Positions 9,701 to 17,889 of a DNA stretch of 64,000 bases are shown in pieces. Origin of the DNA: Amyelois transitella (Eukaryota; Arthropoda; Insecta; Lepidoptera; Pyralidae); contig NC_083511.1 in NCBI RefSeq assembly GCF_032362555.1, forward strand, positions 8,618,001 through 8,682,000. The letters are read 5' to 3'. Numbering within the stretch: the first letter of the stretch is position 1; each line of letters opens with the position of its first letter. The notes beneath the pieces were generated by a model, which saw only the letters and a program-made list of their open reading frames with translations, was not told the origin of the DNA and searched no databases. Position numbers and translations under genes: made by a program.

Positions 9701-10148
9701 GTCTAGATCGCACCCTGGAAAGGAGTCCTATGACCTATATCTAATTATGATTCTGGAAGGGTAATAACCGAGTCTGAATAACTTTTGGTTAGCATTTTAA
9801 ACTGATACACCTACTTAATACAAAAGAGTCGTTATTATATGAGCCCAAATTCTAGGCAAAATTTGGGAAACTAAATTAAAGTTCCGTTCATTATTAAACG
9901 TTTTTTTCTTGCATTTTGGCGGTAGACTGACTCAACTATCGGTATCAGTAGTAATCACAATACAATTATGTATCAATTTTACTTTTCAGAACATATCCTT
10001 CATGTCCACATATCTGATCGTGCTTATGCAATTCAAATTGACGCTCCTAAGACAAAGTGCAAGGAAGGCTTTGAGGAAAATCGTGTCAGTAGTGTTCAAC
10101 ACCACCACTACCATGCTGGACGACGATGATGATGAAGACGAAGAATAA
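580..10148 (+). CDS. Gr21a: Gustatory receptor, CO2-receptor (Gr21a) subfamily, 5'-partial
   Basis: Seven-transmembrane insect chemoreceptor. Members of this subfamily form the antennal and palp carbon-dioxide receptor together with Gr63a/Gr3-type partners in the sensory neuron membrane. Six exons join in frame: 580-752, 1105-1304, 2316-2461, 8070-8266, 8645-8806 and 9990-10148, with consensus splice sites. They encode about 344 residues. Diagnostic stretches include [70 protein letters not shown] and [19 protein letters not shown]. The last exon holds the family signature TYLIVLMQF (TY-five hydrophobic-QF) in the final membrane segment. I place it in the Gr21a clade (lepidopteran Gr1/Gr2 group) rather than the Gr63a/Gr3 clade from remembered family sequence; Gr1 versus Gr2 is not settled. 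The N-terminus, about 80-100 residues by family length, lies off the window. Oddity: the C-terminus ends in an acidic run, [10 protein letters not shown]. Confidence 0.93.
1105..1304 (+). CDS. Gr21a: Gr21a-like exon 2
   Basis: The acceptor TTTTCAG ends at 1104 and a perfect donor GTATGT starts at 1305, leaving a phase-2 junction inside a tryptophan codon. The exon encodes two hydrophobic segments (around [18 protein letters not shown] and [15 protein letters not shown]). The downstream exon completes the conserved LWYINCNAF reading, which fixes both splice sites. Confidence 0.93.
1365..1632 (-). mobile_element. SINE-A, near full length
   Basis: Read on the minus strand it starts at GTGCTGTGTGGTTCCCGGCAC and ends with the TACATACATA-type tail. 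It sits in the 1-kb intron between receptor exons 2 and 3, antisense to the gene. Confidence 0.88.
1951..2212 (-). mobile_element. SINE-A, near full length
   Basis: This is a second antisense copy in the same receptor intron, 320 bases from the first. The head is diverged (GGTTCTGGGAGCCACACGGCAC on the plus strand) and the tail is CATACATACATATA. Confidence 0.88.
2316..2461 (+). CDS. Gr21a: Gr21a-like exon 3
   Basis: The acceptor CTTTTAG ends at 2315 and the donor GTAGGC starts at 2462 (phase 1). It encodes the intracellular stretch with [16 protein letters not shown] and [16 protein letters not shown]. The in-frame extension into the intron after LG is not coding, because the next exon restores the family reading GRAYSNMYG. 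Confidence 0.93.
2531..2706 (-). mobile_element. SINE-A fragment, tail missing
   Basis: This is a degenerate antisense copy just after receptor exon 3. It keeps the head (GTGGCGTGTGGTTTCCGACAT on the minus strand) and middle but lacks the 3' end. It abuts the TIR element that starts at 2720. Confidence 0.75.
2720..2753 (+). repeat. Left terminal inverted repeat
   Basis: Perfect match to the reverse complement of 6833-6866. It is followed inward by TCATGAAAT-type units near 2757, 2775 and 2793. Confidence 0.88.
3593..3879 (+). repeat. Left arm of large inverted repeat
   Basis: This arm runs from AGCTACATTAATTCCCATCA to GCGTCATAATATGCAT and reappears inverted at 5659-5978 with many substitutions and small indels. 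It is preceded by CTAGCTTTCCCCCGCGACTCCG (from about 3485), a start typical of moth RTE/SINE-type copies. Confidence 0.82.
4049..4470 (+). pseudogene. LINE polyprotein C-terminal remnant, first part
   Basis: The frame encodes a C-terminal retrotransposon region with [45 protein letters not shown] and [14 protein letters not shown]. This Cys/His-containing segment lies beyond the reverse transcriptase in some non-LTR elements. No reverse-transcriptase core is present, so the copy is 5'-truncated. A one-base shift between 4430 and 4460 puts this part out of frame with its continuation, and LINE-B then interrupts it at 4471. Confidence 0.72.
4471..5111 (+). mobile_element. LINE-B, 5'-truncated, inserted in another LINE
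   Basis: The element is bounded by the 12-bp direct repeat TATGTAGTTATC (4459-4470 and 5112-5123). The frame is open from 4472 to the stop at 5090-5092 and encodes the C-terminal 206 residues of an RTE-like endonuclease/reverse-transcriptase polyprotein: [54 protein letters not shown], and NRRACM. It has no stop or frameshift in this stretch. The 3' end is CTCTGCCTACCCCTCCGGG, then GTGATTTTATG and (TATG)n. The reverse-transcriptase catalytic core is missing. Confidence 0.9.
5112..5357 (+). pseudogene. LINE polyprotein C-terminal remnant, second part
   Basis: This continues the element at 4049 after the LINE-B insertion. It encodes [20 protein letters not shown] and [18 protein letters not shown], ending at a stop at 5355-5357. 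The insertion splits the element exactly at the duplicated 12 bp. A near-perfect palindrome around AGCATTGCCATTCGAATTGG (5271-5297) lies in this coding stretch. Confidence 0.75.
5659..5978 (-). repeat. Right arm of large inverted repeat
   Basis: This is the inverted partner of 3593-3879, about 30 bases longer because of small insertions. On its outer side it leads into a repeat (6000-6300) that ends in CAGACAGACAGACAAAAA, preceded by a CAAGTTTCATCAAAATCGAA segment, a familiar RTE-like 3' end. Confidence 0.82.
6000..6300 (+). mobile_element. RTE/SINE-like 3' end
   Basis: The segment contains GCGGGTAACGCAACAATATA, CCAAGTTTCATCAAAATCG and CAGACAGACAGACAAAAA, a common moth retroelement 3' end. 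No coding sequence is seen in it. Confidence 0.55.
6372..6398. repeat. (TATAGA)n microsatellite
   Basis: Four or more units of TATAGA lie in tandem, inside the right half of the TIR element. Confidence 0.9.
6679..6866 (-). repeat. Right terminal repeat with palindrome array
   Basis: The outer 34 bases are the right inverted repeat. The inner part holds CATTTCATGAAATGG (near 6680), the 16-bp perfect palindrome CCACATCATGATGTGG (6751-6766), CCATTTCATGAAATG (near 6783), and TCATGAAATGGCC (near 6805). Such subterminal arrays usually serve as transposase binding sites. Confidence 0.75.
7840..7975. mobile_element. Two degenerate SINE-A fragments, opposed
   Basis: A minus-strand scrap (AAAAGAAGAATCCCAAGCT, near 7850) is followed by a plus-strand scrap (GGCGATGAGCTAGCAACC to CAGCTGTACGTGGCC, 7912-7965). 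They lie in the receptor intron, 95 bases before exon 4. Confidence 0.6.
8070..8266 (+). CDS. Gr21a: Gr21a-like exon 4
   Basis: The acceptor CATTACCAG ends at 8069; the exon ends at AGAAAG before GTTGGT. It encodes GRAYSNMYG, membrane segments [17 protein letters not shown] and [20 protein letters not shown], and the conserved HASRK. A GTGACT donor four bases further on would duplicate VG, which the next exon already supplies, so 8266 is preferred. Confidence 0.93.
8401..8521 (-). mobile_element. SINE-A 3' half
   Basis: The copy keeps the tail and about 110 bases of the 3' half, with its 5' half missing. It lies antisense in the intron between receptor exons 4 and 5. Confidence 0.82.
8645..8806 (+). 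CDS. Gr21a: Gr21a-like exon 5
   Basis: Exactly 54 codons lie between an ACAG acceptor and a perfect GTAAGT donor. It encodes [20 protein letters not shown], then [19 protein letters not shown] and NINRELFTA. This cytoplasmic loop before the last membrane segment is among the most conserved parts of the CO2-receptor family. Confidence 0.94.
8868..8998 (+). mobile_element. Degenerate LINE-B 3' end
   Basis: The sequence matches the end of LINE-B (GGTCAGGT, then AACCAACGAGCT, GCAGAGATGG, and CCGGGAAAGAGGCGTGAG) with several indels. It lies in the receptor intron between exons 5 and 6. Confidence 0.65.
9695..9790 (+). mobile_element. SINE-B fragment
   Basis: The text TCCTGGCGTTTAGTC, CACCCTGGAAAGGAGTC and ATTATGATTCTGGAAGGG matches the 5' part of the SINE-B copies at 44210 and 50565 with much divergence. 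Confidence 0.4.
9990..10148 (+). CDS. Gr21a: Gr21a-like terminal exon
   Basis: The acceptor TTTTCAG ends at 9989. The exon encodes [20 protein letters not shown], carrying the gustatory-receptor TY....QF signature, then a basic stretch ([10 protein letters not shown]) and a short tail ending in ten residues that are all acidic apart from the leading leucine. Stop TAA at 10146-10148. Confidence 0.94.
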   Translation, partial: NISFMSTYLIVLMQFKLTLLRQSARKALRKIVSVVFNTTTTMLDDDDDEDEE

Positions 10149-10154
10149 TGACAT

Positions 10155-10160
10155 AATAAA
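10155..10160 (+). promoter_or_regulatory. Poly(A) signal of the Gr21a-like gene
   Basis: AATAAA begins seven bases after the stop codon, implying a very short 3' UTR. A second near-consensus site is not obvious in the next 100 bases. Confidence 0.65.
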
Positions 10161-10940
10161 GCCATTAAAATAGTACATTGATCTAAATAGAGAATTTATT
10201 ATTTATAATCTACGTACCTCTTAAGAAGGCGTGATAAGCCACTAAAATCAATTAGTTTAGATCGATTGTAAATATAGAAGAAAAATCATATAGAGTCCAA
10301 AAGTTTCATTACTTAAGTTAAAGCCAAAAAATCAAATATTATTATCTTTCATGACCTTAACATGTATTGAATCACAATCAAAAAAGGGGATTCTCTTAGA
10401 TAGACATAAAAAATCTGTTTTTATCGTCACTTACTATCAGGTGATATTGAAGACAAATGCCTAATCCAATAATGAATAAAAAAAATGTTCGCAACATCAA
10501 AGGGGTTAGCAATAGACCGTTCTTGTATACAAAATTTCATCTATCTTTTACAATGTAAATAAAAATATCTTCAAAATCTATTCTGGAACATCTCAAAGCA
10601 CAAACTTTGTAACTTTCGCAGTAGTTGGTTTCAGGTTAGGCAGCTGCAGAAACAATTCAGTAGCAGTTCTGTGAATGAAGTTTACAGTGTTGCACGCTCG
10701 GAATACCTTTAAAGTCGTAAAGATAGAGTTAAGAATTGGTTTTGAACACGAAAATGTTTAACATTTTCACCGAAAATTCTTGATTGGTGGCTGATATTTT
10801 GCTGAATGTGATTTACAAGGATTCTATCGCACCTCCGCTTGTGTGAATATCGTTTTTCATTGAAATTTCGCACCAATAAAGGAACTAAGGGATAAACTAA
10901 GGGATAGGATAGATACGGAAGGGTATATATCTGGATAGGA

Positions 10941-11040
10941 TAAACTTGGGATTCTTCTAATAGGCGATGGGCTGAATGTGGTCTGTCAGTCTTTCAAGAC
11001 TGCTGACTCTGTCTACCTGCAAGGGATATGTATGTATATA
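10941..11040 (+). mobile_element. SINE-A 3' fragment
   Basis: The copy keeps AAACTTGGGATTCTTC, GGCGATGGGC and the terminal GTCTACCTGCAAGGGATATG; the middle (the CTATTTGAATCTCAATTC part) is deleted. Confidence 0.75.
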
Positions 11041-12589
11041 TAAACCTTGATTATATGTATGTATAAAGTAACATATATTTTATTCAGTTTTGTATTTAGT
11101 TAATTTTGTTGACAATAATTTCTAATTTGGCACAAAACAATGAAACATTACCTAAAAGAAAACCAAGTCTTGGGTCCCATATTCCGTAAGGTTGGCTGGA
11201 AGTGATTGCTAAGCGATATGTCCGCTTTTACTCAACGTATTCTTAATGTATGTTTCTACTACATATGAATTATATTATGGGCAATAAAGATCATTTATAA
11301 AGTATTGTATTAAAATCTACCAAAGTATTAGGATGAAACTTAACAGTACATATTTCTTGAACATCGAACAAAATCAAAAACTACAATTTACACGCAAGTG
11401 AAGATGCAGTTGTCGCTAATTACTAAATGATATTGTAGCCTATACAAGTTAACATGGGAACCTTAAGCAAGTACTTGGCATCTTGAAGTTCAAGTTCACA
11501 TGCGTAGCCTTGAGCGTAGCTTTGGCGAAACTCCAACATTAAACAATCGGCCTGAGACTACATTAGTTATGTCATTAACAAGGCAAATGCCCTTCAAGGT
11601 TGACTTGGTTGATTGAACTCGCTCAACTCTAATCAATGTATTCCTTTATCAATATATATAGCTTATAACATCTTGTTTTCTAGAGGCAGATGTGATAATA
11701 TCATCATATAGTAAAATATCACATCTAAAAACACAAAATGCTGCTAACATCATCTCAAATATGCGTCTCTCACATTGTAACAGGTCTGTTAATTTGTCAT
11801 GATTTTTGTAGTAATATAAATGATTATGATCTTCACCCCCTGAAGCAAATAAATAACGAATATCAGCATATAAAGTTACATATATAATTAAATATTAAGT
11901 AAAAGTCAAACTATTTATAAAGTCTATTACAAAGTACCGATAACAATGACATACAAATTGAATATCGACTTATCTATCAGAATTAATTAGTTGCTCTAAT
12001 TACATTATTCATGTTAGAGGTAGGTGCTCACGCTAACGAGTTTTCTCCGATCAAATAAGGCTAGGATATACTGCAGTAAAATTTAATGATTCAATTATAA
12101 TTAAAATTTTATATCAAAACTATTTATATATAGCCGCGTTTTGGTTACGTTAAACGAAAAATCTCACTAATTTCGGTTCTCGCAGGAATTGCGATAAACA
12201 TACATACATGTCAGACTTCAAATATTCATCCAGCGGCTTGGGATGGGCGTTGATATGTCAGTTAGTCAATCAATCGAATTTCCTTTTTAATATACCTATA
12301 AATTACTAAAAAGTCCCAAATATTTTAACCTAACCTAACCACTTTGATTTATGTAAGTAAAATTTACAATTAAATATAAAGAATAAAGTTTCAGAATTTG
12401 TTAAAAAGTTAACATTTCCGTATTCTGATTTATGATTTAGAATGTGAAACCTCCTTTATTCTAAAATATTTTAAAGTGAATTTACTTGTTCGAGCGGTAA
12501 ACCCCCAAAGTGAATCAAAATCTTAGTGATACTTAGGTCCCGTCTACTTTCAATGCAGTTACGACACGGGTAAAATTTCAATCGCTTTC

Positions 12590-12760
12590 CTATTTAGGTA
12601 TTTTGTGCTTCAGTTCTGTCCTCGTAGCATGGCACGCGCGACGCCGTTTTTATCGCGCGATAAACTACAGCTGTCCCGCTTCACATGTAAAAAAGGCTGA
12701 ACAGCTAGTAGCTGTTTAGTTTATTACGCGGACACGGGCTGGTCTAGTAGCGAACATAAA
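12590..12760. promoter_or_regulatory. GC-richer patch with palindromes (candidate regulatory DNA)
   Basis: Within AT-rich surroundings this patch carries CACGCGCGACGCCG, the perfect palindrome TTTATCGCGCGATAAA (12649-12664) and AACAGCTAGTAGCTGTT (12700-12716). No coding frame is linked to it. Promoter, enhancer or decayed transposon end are all possible. Confidence 0.25.
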
Positions 12761-14948
12761 TAAAATGTTAGAAAACTTTGTTTTTTTATTTTAAGTCATG
12801 AGTTGTTATTTCTTTGATACTCACTTTTAACATTCAGCCAATGTTATTATGATAATATAATTATCCAAATGAGTGTTGGTTTTGAATAAAGTCGGGTTAT
12901 CTGTGTTATGTGAATATGAAAAACCACATTAAACTTTATTTATGGATAATGTTCTTTTTTTCTGAACAAAGTGCAACAATAAGTACCTATAATTAAAGCC
13001 AGCCCTTTCAAAGTGAGAAAAAACAGCGGAACATACTGTAACATTTTCTACTACAACCTCAATTTTAAAGATGAATATACCTACTTTGTCATGTCATAAA
13101 AACATTAAATAATTAAAAAATGTCGTAGAGCGTCAACAATTCGATTCCATCTCTCATATACTGCGCCTAAAACTTGCTGCAGTAACGATCTACGTGCCAT
13201 TATATTGAAAATTAATAGCTTTTCAAGTTCGACGTGCAAGTATATTCTCTTTAGAATATAATGTAATGACCATTTTCATTTCTCTCAAGTGTATAAGTCA
13301 GTGTTATGTTAAATAGTGATAAAAAAAATAGTGTATAATAAATTTAAAAAAAATGTGACACTAAAGCTTTAAAAAACAAGGAAATATAAAATGTGATTAA
13401 GAAATCATGCTAAAACTAATATTTTCCTCCAAAATTCTGCCCGCGATACACTAGGTCTTTAGTATAGTAAATTTAAAGACCATATGTTTCTATGAATCTC
13501 TATTTTTTCTTAAGTTCATCTATTTTTCATTTGTTACAGAGAAACCAACTTTAAACAGACACAAATTTCATAAACTTCTTTTGTACTCTCTTCTCTTCAA
13601 ATATTTACTTTCTTTTTCAATTTGTTTGGCAATCTGAACTTCCTACTCACAATCAAAGCAAACTGAAAGTGGCTCTAAATGAAATAGATACATGCTTACG
13701 AACCGATAAAGTGTTCCAGTCACGTCACTGCTATACTGTTTGCACAAGAGTTTTCTATTGAGATGATATAGTATAGATTAGACAAAGCTATTAGAAATTT
13801 CTTGTGATCAAAAACCATGCAATTGCTTAGTAAAGTATTGACGAGGATGGGATCTCGTAAGCCTGATAAATTTGAGTCCTACTTCGGACATGACAATTTT
13901 CTTAGTTACATATAGCTACACAGCAACTAATTACAAAAAGCTGACTTTACAGTGAGCGAATACATTGTGAAGCAACTAGTGTGCATTCAGACAACAGAAA
14001 AGTAACCAGTAAGTGAGATTAACAGATATCAATCATTATTTGTGATTATTTATTTAGAAAAGTTATTTGTCAAACATAAAAAATACGACAAAAAAAAACA
14101 ATGCAGGTTGATGCCATTTCTAAAAGTTACCTTCAATGTAAAAGGCCAGTGCTACATCCGCAGTGCGGTGAGTTACGTATACAAATAATCAGCATCGGCA
14201 GTTCGGCACTGTGTTATGACGTCACTACCTGCAGAGATAAAGATAAAGTTTTAAATATAAAAAAAAATCAAATCTAAAGAGCAATTTGTACCTACTTTTG
14301 TCGTATATGACTAACGCTTATACAAAGAAGTGTATCTGAAGTTCGCTGGTTTTCTTGCCGCACATACATGTAAAAGTCGATTAAGGGAAAAACTAATATG
14401 TTAGATTTTCCTTAAAGCTATGTGCAAGTTTCTTCTTCGTGACCAGATCAACATGAAAGCTAGTATTAGATCAATATGCCTAGGAATCCCTCATCTGAAA
14501 AAAGTACTTTTCTCGTAGGTTTTGCGATAACCCGTTATCTATTCGAAAGATGCCGCAGGTAATAGCTAGTATGTAATAAATCCTACCAGGCAGAAATATA
14601 AATGTACATCCCTAACCTCTGACTGAAATAACCACTCGTGTTTCACGTTCTAAGCAATATTTCAAGCTAAATGTTCGCGGAGAAATTCCGTAGTGGGGGT
14701 ACAACTTGTTGCGCCAACCATATTACCACTACATTTTCTAATTTTTGAACCAAGTAATGTTGTATCTTGTTTATCAATACTGTGGTCAATAATAATGTAT
14801 GAAATCAATAAATTGATATGTATGTTCAAAAGTGCTTTATTGAGTGAGAGTGTGGTCGTCCCTACGTGGGGTAGAATACTGACTTTTAACATTGTATGAG
14901 AGACTTAGAGAAAATATCCTTTGATTTCCACGGACACAAGAAACAAAA

Positions 14949-15056
14949 TACATACATACATATAATCATGTCTTTAATAGCTTATGGGGTAGACAGAGCC
15001 TAGTCTTGAAAAGACTGACAGATCACGTACAGCTGTATGTTAATGATATAATTGAG
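14949..15056 (-). mobile_element. SINE-A 3' fragment
   Basis: The tail CATACATACATATAATCATG and the GTCTTGAAAAGACTGACAG segment are kept. It abuts a LINE-B fragment in the opposite orientation. Confidence 0.78.
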
Positions 15057-15175
15057 TGAGTAATGAGTGTAGAAGCGGGAGAAGTCTGTAAGGATCGTAG
15101 CAAGTGGAATTCCATAGACTCTGCCTACCCCAATGGGAAACCTGTTTCCATACATACTATGTGTGTATGTTGAGA
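15057..15175 (+). mobile_element. LINE-B 3' fragment
   Basis: The sequence matches the LINE-B end: GTAATGAGTGTAGAAG, GGATCGTAGCAAGTGG and CTCTGCCTACCCC, ending in a TATGTGTGTATG tail. Confidence 0.72.
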
Positions 15176-15189
15176 GAGCAACTCCAATC

Positions 15190-15325
15190 CCAAATAATAT
15201 CATAAATGCGAAAGTATGTTTGTTAACACTTCACTCGACAAAGTTACTAAACCAATCTTTTTGACATTTAGCGTAGGTATATATAAATAAAAGTTTGGAG
15301 AAGGACACAGGGTTCTTTTAATCTT
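15190..15325 (+). mobile_element. Repeat-D copy
   Basis: Starts ATAATATCATAAATGCGAAA and GTATGTTTGTTAAC, followed by ACTAAACCAATC and AAGGACACAGGGTTC. It is the first half of the same family seen at 47027 and 59352. Confidence 0.65.
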
Positions 15326-15355
15326 AGTGAAAATAATAATTCCAATGGAATTAGG

Positions 15356-15637
15356 CCGTGTGGTTCCCGGCAGTGCCGTGTGGTTCCCGGCACCAGTACA
15401 AAAAAGAATAGGACCACTCCATTTCTTTCCCATGGATGTCGTAAAAGGCGACTAAGGGATAGGCTTACAAATTTGGGTTTCTTTTTTAGGCGATGGGCTA
15501 GCAACCTGTCACTATTCGAATCTTAATTCTATCATTAAGCCAAATAGCTGAACGTGGCCATTCAGTCTTTTCAAGACTGTTGGCTCTGTCTACCCCGCAA
15601 GGGATATAGACGTGACCATATGTATGTATGTATGTAT
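15356..15637 (+). mobile_element. SINE-A, full length, 8-bp target duplication
   Basis: The copy is flanked by GAATTAGG at 15348-15355 and 15638-15645. Its head is duplicated in tandem (two copies of GCCGTGTGGTTCCCGGCA, 15356-15390). The body is close to the consensus and ends GGGATATAGACGTGACCATA then TGTATGTATG. It is one of the best-preserved copies and probably one of the younger ones. Confidence 0.92.
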
Positions 15638-15718
15638 GAATTAGGAAAAAAACCTGTATTCTTATTTAGGTGCTTCTAAATTCGCGCGTGTTGTTTGCGC
15701 CAAATAAGCGCAGGCTAA

Positions 15719-15748
15719 GCTAGTAATATATATATATATATATATTAT
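15719..15748. repeat. (TA)n microsatellite
   Basis: Alternating TA run, about 28 bases. Confidence 0.85.
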
Positions 15749-16186
15749 ACACGTATTTGCTGGCATTATTTTCTTTGGCAGTATTTAAAAATAACATTAG
15801 CTGGCAATTTGTAGTGATTCGTGTCCTCAATTACACGCCTTGGTTTCGAGAAAATTGGTTTAGGCTGTATTTCAAGGCATCTGATTGAGGAGTGCCTTAA
15901 TCAGTATTCCACACTCGAACATTCCCTTTAGTTTCTTAGAACCAGTCCGGGTTAATTAGAACTTTGCGGGTACCTCCATAACTCTATTTGGGTCGTGTGG
16001 TGTACCGATTTTGATTAATATACGTCTTTTGTCATTTTTGGTAGTAAATTGCATTGCTCCTTAAAATAAAAGCTGTAAGGATTGTCGTAAACCGCTCAAA
16101 ATCTGTTATATGAATGGAATTTGTACCAGTCTATAAATAAAAGATTTTTTTATTATTTTCTTTATTAAAAGTATCATGGTTACACA

Positions 16187-16438
16187 GTGCCGTGTGGTGC
16201 CCAACACCAATAAAATAAGAATAGAACCACTACATTTCGTCACATTTCGTAAAAGGCGACTAAGGGATATGCTTATAAACTTGGGATTCTTCCTTTAGGT
16301 GATAAGCTAGCAACCTGTCACGATTTGAATTTCAATTCTATTATTCAGCCAAACAGCCAAACGTGGCCTATCAGTTTTGTCAAGATTCTGTCTACCCCAC
16401 AAGGGATATGTCCATATCCCTTATTATTATATGTATGT
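16187..16438 (+). mobile_element. SINE-A, full length, 7-bp target duplication
   Basis: The copy is flanked by TTACACA (16180-16186 and 16439-16445). The head is diverged (GTGCCGTGTGGTGCCCAACA) and the 3' end has a local duplication of CATATCCCTT. Confidence 0.85.
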
Positions 16439-16957
16439 TTACACATCAAATTGCGTAGTTTCTCATGATGTTTTCTCTTACCGTTTAGCAATCAATCTAA
16501 TGAATGTAACTCTTAAAAGAGTCATCACATATTTTTTTACTCTACAACCAATGCTTCATTCCACACGGCACTGCAAGTACCTACCTACTAATTTTCTTTC
16601 AGCTTTTTCCAACAGTGTGATTCTGTTAGGCACAAACAGTTAGCGGACATTACAAGAAGCCTGAAACTTTGTGTAACAAGCAATTTCCTGCAAGTCCTAT
16701 GATTATGTTGCCTGGGTTATCTGACGTAATTACGTCAGTACCGTCGTTGACAAAGTACTTTGTATGCTCTAAATACATAGGTAGTGAACTCATATTTCAT
16801 CAGAAACTAACGCGTTTATTATGTTATTCATTCTTGAAGTTTCACTCTTATGACTTTACAAGTATTTCGTGCATAAAGTAATTTGTGAATTTAGGTGCGA
16901 CGCTGTGTATAGAGAGATATTATTTTTAAAAATTTGACGTGTAATGATAATAGTTGT

Positions 16958-17172
16958 TCACTGCTCCATATCTTTCTCGTGGATGGCGTAAAAGGCGACT
17001 AAGGCTATTTAACTTGGGATTCATCTTGTAAGTGATGGGCTAGCAACCTTTTTTTATTTAAATTTCAATTCCATCATCAAGTCATACAGCTGAACGTGGC
17101 CTTTCAGGCGTTTTTGGGACTACTAGCTCTGTCCACCCCGTAAGGCATATAGACGTTATTATATATACGTAT
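16958..17172 (+). mobile_element. SINE-A, head missing
   Basis: Begins at CTGCTCCATATCTTTC and retains GTAAAAGGCGACTAAG, GATGGGCTAGCAACC and the 3' end, CCCCGTAAGGCATATAGACG. Confidence 0.82.
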
Positions 17173-17194
17173 GAAATATACGAAAGAAATAAAT

Positions 17195-17290
17195 GATACT
17201 TGGCGGCCGGGGTGTGACCATGGATTCTGGATTGAATGAGTCTTGCTTTTACACAAAACGCCCATTCAACCTCCGCAATCATGAAAAGTA
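17195..17290 (+). mobile_element. SINE-B fragment
   Basis: GTGTGACCATGGATTCTGGA, GAATGAGTC, and CCTCCGCAATC match the middle of SINE-B. Confidence 0.5.
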
Positions 17291-17642
17291 AGGTTTAAGA
17301 CAGGATATCTCCTAAAGTTTTAATCTACTTTAATATTACAGTCCGAAGCCGCCTTAATATTAAAACTTCCTTCGTTGTATCGCCGCCTGATAATTTGTTA
17401 CGATTCGAAAGAGCTATTAAATGGCAAGAAACAATAAAAGTTGCTCAGGTGTTCTTTCAAGACGATTAACTTTTGTTTATACGTTTATATCTCAGTTGCC
17501 TACTTTATCATTGATGTAGTCGTTGTTTTATTAACGGTTTTGCTATTGACAGGAATGTACAAGACATAACGTACCTACTTAGATTGTTTAGTCGTATTTG
17601 TAGGATGAATAAAAGTAGATAAAATAAGAAAGAGCACAAGGC

Positions 17643-17882
17643 ATGTGGTTCCCGGCACCAATAGAAAAAAAGAATAGGACCACTCCACTTCGTAAAAGGC
17701 GACTAAGGATAAGCTTAAAAACTTGGGATTCTTCTTTAAGGTTTGGATTGATAGGATTGGCTAGCGACCTGTCACTATTTTAGTCTCAATTCTATCATTA
17801 AGCCAAGCAGCTGAACGTGGTCTTTTCGTGACTGTTGGCTCTGTCTAGCTCTCAAGGGATACAGACGTGATTGTATGTATGT
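17643..17882 (+). mobile_element. SINE-A, full length, 7-bp target duplication
   Basis: Flanked by ACAAGGC (17636-17642 and 17883-17889). There is a short deletion after ACTCCACTT and a small insertion near 17750. Confidence 0.88.
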
Positions 17883-17889
17883 ACAAGGC

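Larger units (their letters stand above)
10161..14948. other. Non-coding stretch downstream of the receptor
   Basis: No convincing exon is visible. It holds a SINE-A fragment (10941-11040) and a GC-richer patch with palindromes (12590-12760), and is otherwise AT-rich unique-looking DNA. Confidence 0.5.

Noticed and set aside
12330..12345. CCTAACCTAACC, like insect telomere (TTAGG)n
   Set aside because: Only two to three units; too short to be an interstitial telomere tract.
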